A stretch of DNA of 6,707 nt, from positions 1 through 6,707 of the forward strand of contig JAHRVS010000001.1 in assembly GCA_019090565.1 (NCBI GenBank). The letters are read 5' to 3'. Below, piece after piece: positions 1 through 5,967 of the stretch (position 1 is its first letter; each line of letters opens with the position of its first letter). The translations under genes and the position numbers were made by a program. This DNA comes from Gammaproteobacteria bacterium (GTDB lineage Bacteria > Pseudomonadota > Gammaproteobacteria > Pseudomonadales > UBA3067). The notes beneath the pieces are model-generated. The model was not told the DNA's origin. It did no database searches and worked only from the letters and a program-made list of their open reading frames with translations.

Positions 1-202
1 TACAAGTAAAACAACGAACGTGAGAATATAACCAAGATACTTTCTTTCGAGCTAAGGCTAAGTTTATAGGGTGAATTTTATAAGTCAAGCATCGGTCGTG
101 ACGCAAGCCTTGTTTTCTGCGAATTTTGTGCTTTATTCGCTCCTCACTATCAAAATACCCCCTTAAAATAACTCCCTGCACACGCGCCTTGCTCCTTGTT
201 AT
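1..202 (-). other. Open frame running off the left edge, possibly repeat-derived
   Basis: On the minus strand, one frame has no stop codon from 202 to the window edge (about 67 codons). A possible start is GTG at 181-179, with AAGGAG at 197-192 upstream (10-nt gap). The predicted peptide is basic (e.g. KHKIRRKQGLRH) and matches nothing I know. The frame contains no ATG. The DNA also has the look of a dispersed intergenic repeat: CAAGGC occurs twice (about 191-186 and 94-89) around a GCAGGGAG...GAGGAGCG core. It may be a partial gene or non-coding. Confidence 0.2.
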
Positions 203-221
203 TCAGCCTTCCATCAAGGAG
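192..221. repeat. Inverted repeat CTCCTTG-16-CAAGGAG downstream of the operon
   Basis: Two perfect 7-bp arms (192-198 and 215-221) flank a 16-nt loop, 25 nt after the stop codon of the last operon gene. There is no U-run on either side, so it is not a standard intrinsic terminator. It could be a 3'-end stabilising hairpin or chance. One arm overlaps the AAGGAG proposed as a ribosome site for the left-edge open frame, so the hairpin could mask it. Confidence 0.35.
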
Positions 222-245
222 TCAAACGACCACCCCAGGCCTAAC

Positions 246-3029
246 TTAGTCTTCCTTTACTAGGCGGATCCCTGGGGGAAGTGCGTCACCCCATATCCTC
301 TTCTCGTCTGCAGCATCCAGCTCAACCACTTGCTCGACCATGTCAATCCAGCTTTGCGTAGCGCGATGAGCAACGAGCCTTTCAACGACTTCCCGCCTGA
401 GGGACAAGCTAATATCATGACTGCGATCACCACTTTTACGAGACAACGTGGTTGCAGCCAATGGTGCCTGACTCACTTTCTTCCAATCTAAAGTCAATAT
501 TTTTGCTAGCCACTGCTCCGCTTCCGCAACAGGGACCACGTTATGACTACTTCCGTACATTGGAACCCTTGCCCCTAACCGGCCTAGTGCCCACCAAAGC
601 TGAGTGCTTTCTGAGGGTTTTTCAAGGCGCTTTAACAACCAACCACCCATAATCACTTTGCGCCCTTTTGGGAGGTTTTCCAAACTGGCCGCAAGCCGAA
701 GCAGATCATCAAAAGCCAAGTAACCTTTGCGTTTCAATTGAGCGAGGTGTGCTTTGGGCTTTTCTGGCAAGGGCTGTAGGTAGGGTGCAATATCATCAAA
801 TATCATTTCTTGGGCCTCGGTGTTCAAGCCGCCCGAAACTCGCCTCCAAAAATTCCACCAATCTGCCCAAACGACTGATTCATTTCGATACTGCAATCCA
901 TCTTTGTACAACGTCTGGATTTTCTCGATTCTCCACTCATCGACTGGAAAACCAAAGCCCGGGCGCAGTGTAAAGCCGGCAAGGTTGCACCAGACGCGCT
1001 CATGGTCTGCACTACGTCGCCTTTTTTTTACGCCTACTAAAAGAGGTCCAAACAGATCCCTAAGCAGAGATGGCTCCCATTGATCCCTGCCACCCAATAA
1101 ACGTTCAAGTTCATTGCGCAATTTTTTAACTGCCTTGGCATCAATGTTTTTAGTCCGCCCTCCATAAACGGCCTCAATGAGGCTCCTCGCTTGCTCCAAT
1201 TTTGGGTGAGCACTGTGGTTAACAGAGATGCTCTCATCACGACGAAGGTCAAAAGCCAATGTCCATCGACGATTTGAATCTTCCGTAGAAATATTCTGAA
1301 CCTCCAACGTACCCACATCAGTGAGCGTCGCTGCAATTTGCACCTCCACTTCACTGCCTTTCATCTTTCCGCGTTTTTTCATCACTGTCGCTAAAGGAGG
1401 GAGGATGGGGAAATCCTCTTTGTTCAATGTAACCAGCTGCCCTGGTTCAAAACTTTTGTCTATAGTGGAGGATGCCATTTCAAACTGTACTGGGGCGCCC
1501 ACACTAAGTAAAAACCGGTGCTCGGCAAGTCGAACCTGATGATTTTCCTCGCTCGCTTGAGGAAGAATGCATACACCTTCGTTTTTATCTTTATCCAATA
1601 CCAAAAAATAGCTGCGTGCTGAGCCGCCGCCAATCCTGGCCTGCTCACCTCGCTGCGCCAAACCAGAAGCTACGGCACCGTAGGCCACAGCCAGATCAGG
1701 CTGATCATTTTCTAACAAATTAACGTCAGCGCCTCGCCAATCCGCAAGTTGTTCGACGATACGCTCTGTCAACATTTCACTGTTAAACATACCCCCATTT
1801 AGCAACAGACAATCAGGAACTGCCATTTCGCCCTCATCTAAACACAGCGCCTCAGCACAGGCACGAGAATAATGGCTAAGAAAATTTGCCACATGGCGGC
1901 TAATTGCAGCATCTGCCGCGTAAGGGAGGCCAAACTCAACCAAGGCACTGCGCTTTACCTTCGGCTTATCGCTGAGGGCCACTTTTGGAAAAAAGCCATT
2001 TAGTGCTAACTGCTGTACTTCTTCAACGCAAAATTCCGTGGTTTTTGCCCCCCCCATCAACCTTGAACCGGCTCCGAGAACGGTCACGTTGGCCTTTTCA
2101 AGCCCTCCTCCTGACAACAACTTTTCTTTCGCAATACGACACTGCTCTAACAACTGCGCCAGTGATGCGGCACTTAGTTTTTTCTCGCCTGTCGAGAGTT
2201 TTTTTTCTGCCATATGGGCAAGGGCCAGATCAATGTTGTCACCACCAAGCATCAAATGATCCCCTACTCCTATACGCGTCAGAGAGGGTGGACGACCTTC
2301 CTCATAAGTGATTTTAATTAGGGTGAGGTCTGTGGTGCCTCCCCCAACGTCGCACACCAGCATTAACTTTGAGCCTGCAAGTCGGCTATCTAAGTCATCT
2401 TTATTTCGGAATAACCAGTGGTAACATACGGCCTGAGGCTCTTCCAATAGGCGCACATTGCTCAATTGGGCTCGCCGCGATGCAGTAATGGTCAAGGCTC
2501 GAGCCGCTTCATCAAATGAGGCGGGGACCGTCAACACGATATCTTGATCTTGCAGCGGGTGCTCTGGGTGCAGGTGGTTCCACGCATCCCTGATATACAT
2601 CAGGTAACTGGCGCTGGCATCAATGGGGGAGACTTTTTGCACGCCCTCGCCTGCGCCCCAAGGAAGGATCTCTGCTGCGCGATCAACTTTTTCGTGCGAC
2701 AACCAGCTTTTAGCGCTGACCACAGTACGGCCTTCTACTTTACTGCTTAAAGCCCTCGCTAGCTCCCCAAATACGGGCGGGCAATCTATGCCATTGGCCG
2801 CTTGATGCCAAGGTAACAGCAATTGATTTTCCGGAAGCTCGCCCACAGCAGGGTGATAACGCAGTGAGGGGAATAGTGGCCGCGCCTTTATTTCCCCCGG
2901 TGCTACGAGCTGCTCAATTTCAAATATTTCAATCTGACCTGAACCAGACGCGGTATCCACGAAGGCCACCACGGTATGCGTGGTTCCTAAATCAATACCA
3001 ACAATATAACGTGACTCGGCGATTGCCAT
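246..3029 (-). CDS. Hsp70-family ATPase with C-terminal DUF3731 (DnaK-related) domain
   Basis: This is a divergent Hsp70 of 927 residues, probably a cytoplasmic ATP-driven chaperone; its client is unknown. The ATPase domain covers about residues 8-462. It has phosphate loop 1 GIDLGTTHTV (11-20), a catalytic-lysine equivalent in SAKSWL (K107), E197 in LEEPQA, phosphate loop 2 DVGGGTTD (227-234, T232 matching DnaK T199), LGGDN (261-265) and the adenine-side NGGMFNSEML (411-420). A beta-rich substrate-domain-like region follows (about 466-598). Residues about 606-927 form a mostly helical domain with an LLGG motif (644-647), a KKRRR patch (668-672) and a tryptophan cluster WADWWNFW (721-728). 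I match this domain to DUF3731 from memory. Canonical DnaK is about 640 residues, so the extra length is this C-terminal domain. The start at 3029 is preferred over an in-frame ATG at 3074 because AAGAGG lies 6 nt upstream of it. The gene lies 88 nt after a paralogue and probably shares its transcript. Family assignment is secure; function is not. Confidence 0.93.
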   Translation of the reverse strand: MAIAESRYIVGIDLGTTHTVVAFVDTASGSGQIEIFEIEQLVAPGEIKARPLFPSLRYHPAVGELPENQLLLPWHQAANGIDCPPVFGELARALSSKVEGRTVVSAKSWLSHEKVDRAAEILPWGAGEGVQKVSPIDASASYLMYIRDAWNHLHPEHPLQDQDIVLTVPASFDEAARALTITASRRAQLSNVRLLEEPQAVCYHWLFRNKDDLDSRLAGSKLMLVCDVGGGTTDLTLIKITYEEGRPPSLTRIGVGDHLMLGGDNIDLALAHMAEKKLSTGEKKLSAASLAQLLEQCRIAKEKLLSGGGLEKANVTVLGAGSRLMGGAKTTEFCVEEVQQLALNGFFPKVALSDKPKVKRSALVEFGLPYAADAAISRHVANFLSHYSRACAEALCLDEGEMAVPDCLLLNGGMFNSEMLTERIVEQLADWRGADVNLLENDQPDLAVAYGAVASGLAQRGEQARIGGGSARSYFLVLDKDKNEGVCILPQASEENHQVRLAEHRFLLSVGAPVQFEMASSTIDKSFEPGQLVTLNKEDFPILPPLATVMKKRGKMKGSEVEVQIAATLTDVGTLEVQNISTEDSNRRWTLAFDLRRDESISVNHSAHPKLEQARSLIEAVYGGRTKNIDAKAVKKLRNELERLLGGRDQWEPSLLRDLFGPLLVGVKKRRRSADHERVWCNLAGFTLRPGFGFPVDEWRIEKIQTLYKDGLQYRNESVVWADWWNFWRRVSGGLNTEAQEMIFDDIAPYLQPLPEKPKAHLAQLKRKGYLAFDDLLRLAASLENLPKGRKVIMGGWLLKRLEKPSESTQLWWALGRLGARVPMYGSSHNVVPVAEAEQWLAKILTLDWKKVSQAPLAATTLSRKSGDRSHDISLSLRREVVERLVAHRATQSWIDMVEQVVELDAADEKRIWGDALPPGIRLVKED

Positions 3030-3117
3030 GTTTAACCTCTTTTGACGGAGAACTCTGAAGTGAGAGAGTTTCAATTCAAAGCATGGGAGGCATGCGCCGA
3101 AACAGAAACAGTTGAGC
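3030..3117 (-). other. 88-nt gap between the two Hsp70 genes
   Basis: I see two small perfect inverted repeats: GCATG-5-CATGC (3081-3095) and AACTCT-8-AGAGTT (3051-3070). Neither has a following U-run, so neither is a classical terminator. I found no good promoter pair. The gap is most simply an intercistronic region with possible RNA processing or stability hairpins. Confidence 0.4.
3036..3041 (-). promoter_or_regulatory. Ribosome binding site that fixes the start of the DUF3731 Hsp70
   Basis: AAGAGG lies 6 nt upstream of the ATG at 3029. The in-frame ATG at 3074 would add 15 residues that do not belong to the Hsp70 fold. With the 3029 start, the ATPase domain begins at residue 8, as is usual for Hsp70. 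Confidence 0.75.
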
Positions 3118-5145
3118 CTAAGCTAAGGCAGACATACCATCCCTAACACTGAACTCCACATTCCAGCGCTGCCCATCTTCTGCAGACACTGCCTCTAACT
3201 TAAGCGTGCCGACTTCAGTCACAGCGGCTTGAAGGTGAACGGCCACCACCTCTCCTGGCTTTCGCCCTTCTGCAGAAAGGTTAACTGAAATATCTTCCAG
3301 CTCCTCCAGCTCACTGTCTTGCCAGTCCTCCAAAAGCATGCCCACTTCGTCTTCTTTTCTCTGTGACGAACTGTAAAAGCAAAAGCTGGCTTGCTCTCCC
3401 ACCACCAAACCAAACTCTTCATCAGGTAAGTTCGCTTTACTTCCCTCTTCCATTCCGTATGGGGCGATGCAATATGCCTGCATCGGAGGCTCAAACCCCG
3501 GCACTGCAGGCATTGCGCTTTCTATTCCAACGTAATAACTACGCGCTGTTCCTCCACGGATTTTTACGCCATTCCCATCTCGCACATGACTGTAGTAGGC
3601 TGCACCACTGGCAACTGCATGATCCAAATCAATATTCTGAAGCACTTTAAGCGGAGCACTTTCCATCTCAGCATTGGGCTCAGCTAACCATTGACTTAAG
3701 TTACTTAACATTCTTGTAGAAAGCTGGTCTGACTTAAATACACCACCGTTAAATAGTAATGCCGTAGGCCTAACAAAACTTGGCGTCAAATGATGAGAGC
3801 TCGACTGGCTCGAAAGAAAATCCGCCAAATGACGGCTAATGCCAGGGTCTTGCGCAAAGGGCAGGCTTTTTTTCGTTAATGCCGCTCGACGTCGCTTGAC
3901 TGGCTGCGCGCTTCTTTCCACCTCTGGAAAGAACCCATCAACAAGCGCACCCAAGATCTCTTCTCGTGTAAGCTCTGTTCGAAGAGAGCCCCCCATCAAG
4001 CTTGAACCGCGACTTGGAACGACGATCGACACACTTGAAAGATTTTGATCTGTCAACAGGCTCTCTTTCGCATTCCTACACCCATGCACCAACCCCTGTA
4101 GCTGCCAGTTTTCAATGCGCTTACCTTCCGTTTCAAGCTTAGTTTTTATCAGATAGGCAAGGGCTAGGTCCATGTTGTCACCGCCTAGTAAGATATGCTC
4201 TCCCACTGCAGAGCGCTCAAGAATAAGCTCACCGGAATCATCACTAACATCAATAAGAGAAAGATCCGTGGTGCCTCCCCCGACATCCACCACTAAAATA
4301 ACGTCCCCCACACTGAGCTGCTGGCGCCAGTTTTCGCCCTGCTTGTGGAGCCAACCGTATAAAGCTGCCTGCGGCTCCTCCAATAAGACGGCATTATTTA
4401 AACCGACACCGTGTGCAGCCTCGACCGTCAGCTCCCTTGCTAGAGGGTCAAACGATGCCGGTACCGTTATAGTTAATAACTGCTGTGCCAAAGGATTATC
4501 GGGAAATTTCTGCTCCCAGGAGTCGGTAATGTGCTGCAGGTAATACTGCGTTGCCGAAAATGGAGATATTTTCTCCACCTCTTCTGGTGACTCAAGGGGT
4601 AAAAAGCTTTCCTTGCAATCAACACCCGCATGCCCTAACCAACTCTTTGCGCTCGATACAAGACGAATAGGAGACTTGCTGCCGTGAGCACGCGCAAACT
4701 CTCCGCCTATAAGTTTAAACGGGTTTTCGGAGCTTTGATTCTCCCAAGGCAATAGCAGATCATTATCACTAAACTCTTCTGAATGAGGTAAATACAAAAA
4801 CGAGGGCAGCTGAGAAAGCTCACTGATCACTCCAGGGTCTTTTATTTGAGGGATAGGCAGTATTTCCAGCTCCCCCCCTTCCAATGACATATAGGAAAGA
4901 ACGCAGTGCGTGGTTCCTAGGTCAATACCAACAGCAAAGGCCTGTCGCCACTGCTCCCCTGTTTCCTCTTTCTGAAGGCTATCATCACTTTTCAACGTAA
5001 TGTCCGAGCTACTATCTAAATCACTAATATTTTTTTTCTCGGGAAGTACTGCATCACCCTCCCCCCCCTTTACTGAGCCCTTTAATTCTCCAGCCCTTTC
5101 ATTTCCTTTCTTCGAGGAGCGTCCTCGGCTAAACCGGCTAAACAT
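3118..5145 (-). CDS. Hsp70-family ATPase, lidless, with charged N-terminal extension
   Basis: This is a divergent Hsp70 of 675 residues, paralogous to the 927-residue gene downstream. Residues 1-68 are a charged, low-complexity extension that starts with Arg/Lys/Ser-rich MFSRFSRGRSSKKG and then turns acidic. The ATPase domain covers about 69-523. It shows GIDLGTTHCV (73-82), SAKSWLGH (165-172, K167 as catalytic lysine), LEEPQA (255-260), DVGGGTTDLS (287-296), LGGDN (320-324), GFFPEV (404-409), ISRHLADFL (436-444) and NGGVFKSDQL (466-475). After the signature IRGGTARSYY (529-538) comes a beta-rich region that ends near residue 669. There is no helical lid and no DUF3731 domain. The ATG sits 2 nt after the stop of the DUF2760 gene and has GGAG 8 nt upstream, so translation is probably coupled. 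The extension contains G8 and A8 runs that could slip. The fold and family are clear from the sequence; a chaperone role is inferred from the family. Confidence 0.92.
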   Translation of the reverse strand: MFSRFSRGRSSKKGNERAGELKGSVKGGEGDAVLPEKKNISDLDSSSDITLKSDDSLQKEETGEQWRQAFAVGIDLGTTHCVLSYMSLEGGELEILPIPQIKDPGVISELSQLPSFLYLPHSEEFSDNDLLLPWENQSSENPFKLIGGEFARAHGSKSPIRLVSSAKSWLGHAGVDCKESFLPLESPEEVEKISPFSATQYYLQHITDSWEQKFPDNPLAQQLLTITVPASFDPLARELTVEAAHGVGLNNAVLLEEPQAALYGWLHKQGENWRQQLSVGDVILVVDVGGGTTDLSLIDVSDDSGELILERSAVGEHILLGGDNMDLALAYLIKTKLETEGKRIENWQLQGLVHGCRNAKESLLTDQNLSSVSIVVPSRGSSLMGGSLRTELTREEILGALVDGFFPEVERSAQPVKRRRAALTKKSLPFAQDPGISRHLADFLSSQSSSHHLTPSFVRPTALLFNGGVFKSDQLSTRMLSNLSQWLAEPNAEMESAPLKVLQNIDLDHAVASGAAYYSHVRDGNGVKIRGGTARSYYVGIESAMPAVPGFEPPMQAYCIAPYGMEEGSKANLPDEEFGLVVGEQASFCFYSSSQRKEDEVGMLLEDWQDSELEELEDISVNLSAEGRKPGEVVAVHLQAAVTEVGTLKLEAVSAEDGQRWNVEFSVRDGMSALA

Positions 5146-5147
5146 GA

Positions 5148-5738
5148 TTACAACTCCACTTCTGCAGGAGCAACAACGCTCAAGTCATGCTCCGAGCTAA
5201 CCTTGGGTAAACTAACTTCGTTGACACGCCAGCCACGGTGCACCAGCTGCCCGGCAAATGGGGGCTCACCAATAACATTACCACTAAGGCGTACTTCCTG
5301 GTTATTAAAACCCGACTCCAGAGTTAAGCGCGTACCTTCTACTTCATCACGAACAGGAAGAATGCTAAAGTTTTCACGAAGCACTTTCCTAGCGCCTTCG
5401 TGCACAACTCTAGCGGCAGCACCCACTTCTGCATCGCTAAAGCTTTGTGTTTCTTCTTCAAGAAAATCAATAAGACGCGCCTCATGTTGCAACAAACCCA
5501 ATAGCTGTAATGCAGAGTCAGAAGACGCTTTTTTGAATTGAGGGGAGGGTTTCTGAGAGGGATCTTGCGCTCCAGCCGATTGGACAGTATCTTGCCTAAT
5601 CACAGCATCCCCTTGGCCATCACGTGATTTAACCACTAACAAGAGAATGACGACTAAACCAAGCGTCAGGCTAACCCCAATCAAGCCATAATGTAGTACG
5701 TCCAAATTTGTAAGAATAATATTAATGTCTGTATTCAT
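5148..5738 (-). CDS. DUF2760 domain membrane-anchored protein
   Basis: This 196-residue protein has a single predicted membrane segment at about residues 18-36 (LIGVSLTLGLVVILLLVV core), followed by KSRD. Positive charge after the segment suggests that the C-terminal part is cytoplasmic. A polar linker (about 38-72) leads to a conserved C-terminal domain (about 75-178). That domain contains ALQLLGLLQHEARLIDFLEE, then SDAEVGAAARVVHEG, GFNNQEVRLSGNV, PPFAG and HRGWR, which I recognise as DUF2760. No catalytic motif is visible and no activity is established for the family to my knowledge. It is the first gene of the three-gene operon, and its stop lies 2 nt before the start of an Hsp70-like gene. 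A membrane adaptor or regulator for the two Hsp70s is an inference from this context. The ribosome site GGGTGGG, with its last G 3 nt before the ATG, is weak, but no other in-frame ATG exists. Confidence 0.9.
   Translation of the reverse strand: MNTDINIILTNLDVLHYGLIGVSLTLGLVVILLLVVKSRDGQGDAVIRQDTVQSAGAQDPSQKPSPQFKKASSDSALQLLGLLQHEARLIDFLEEETQSFSDAEVGAAARVVHEGARKVLRENFSILPVRDEVEGTRLTLESGFNNQEVRLSGNVIGEPPFAGQLVHRGWRVNEVSLPKVSSEHDLSVVAPAEVEL
5154..5157 (-). promoter_or_regulatory. Ribosome binding site inside the DUF2760 stop region
   Basis: GGAG, 8 nt before the ATG at 5145, lies within the last sense codons of the DUF2760 gene. The stop TAA lies between this site and the next start, an arrangement typical of translational coupling. 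It supports the 5145 start and hence the reality of the 68-residue N-terminal extension. Confidence 0.7.
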
Positions 5739-5766
5739 CTGCCCACCCAGTTTTTATTCCATTGAT

Positions 5767-5785
5767 CACTCGAAGGTTTCAAGTG
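5767..5785 (-). promoter_or_regulatory. Inverted repeat in the operon leader
   Basis: On the minus strand this reads CACTTGAA-ACC-TTCGAGTG, two 8-bp arms that differ from perfect symmetry at one position (a G-U pair in RNA) with a 3-nt centre. It lies between the candidate -10 box and the ribosome site of the DUF2760 gene, about 29 nt before the ATG. It could be a repressor site just downstream of the transcription start, or a leader hairpin. Chance occurrence cannot be excluded. Confidence 0.4.
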
Positions 5786-5803
5786 GTGGAATATTGGCGC
5801 GTA

Positions 5804-5831
5804 ATTATGGCAGCACCGGCGGTACAATCAA
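5804..5831 (-). promoter_or_regulatory. Candidate sigma-70 promoter of the DUF2760-Hsp70-Hsp70 operon
   Basis: Read on the minus strand, TTGATT (5831-5826) is followed by a 16-nt spacer and CATAAT (5809-5804). These match the consensus boxes at 4 of 6 and 5 of 6 positions. Transcription would start near 5797, giving a leader of about 60 nt. A small inverted repeat, GTACA-9-TGTAC (5822-5840), overlaps the -35 box and could be an operator. Position and box quality support the call; no experiment does. Confidence 0.5.
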
Positions 5832-5895
5832 GACCTGTACACAACTACCGTAGGGCAAAACATTAAAAACAGAAAAAGTCAGGGCTCAAGAAATG

Positions 5896-5923
5896 AAAAA
5901 GGAGGGCAATTGCCCCCCTCTTT
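5896..5923 (-). terminator. Rho-independent terminator after the unrecognised gene
   Basis: This is a hairpin centred on GGGCAATTGCCC (5904-5915), with GG/CC pairs extending it past one mismatch. On the minus strand it runs straight into five U residues (5900-5896), then CA and more U residues. It lies 45 nt after the stop at 5968. The plus strand has a weaker CTCTTTT tail, so some bidirectional function is possible. It should isolate the Hsp70 operon from the gene upstream. Confidence 0.82.
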
Positions 5924-5967
5924 TCCTACTTAAGCCATGCAATAAAACTATGCACTAAAATAATGTT

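Noticed and set aside
1..205. Integron attC site suggested by the AACAAGG block
   Set aside because: No matching GTTRRRY-type partner at the other end and no paired inner boxes are visible.
452..2805. Plus-strand and out-of-frame reading frames of 60-108 codons inside the Hsp70 and neighbouring genes
   Set aside because: They lie wholly opposite or within genes with strong family motifs, have no convincing ribosome sites and read as low-complexity antisense.
246..3074. Start of the long Hsp70 at the in-frame ATG at 3074
   Set aside because: The extra 15 residues are not Hsp70-like. The ATG at 3029 has a proper AAGAGG at 6 nt.
5755..5783. CTTGAA (minus strand 5783-5778) as the -35 box of a heat-shock sigma-32 promoter
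   Set aside because: Tempting next to Hsp70 genes, but no CCCCAT-like -10 box occurs at a 13-17 nt spacing. The CTTGAA is better explained as one arm of the inverted repeat.
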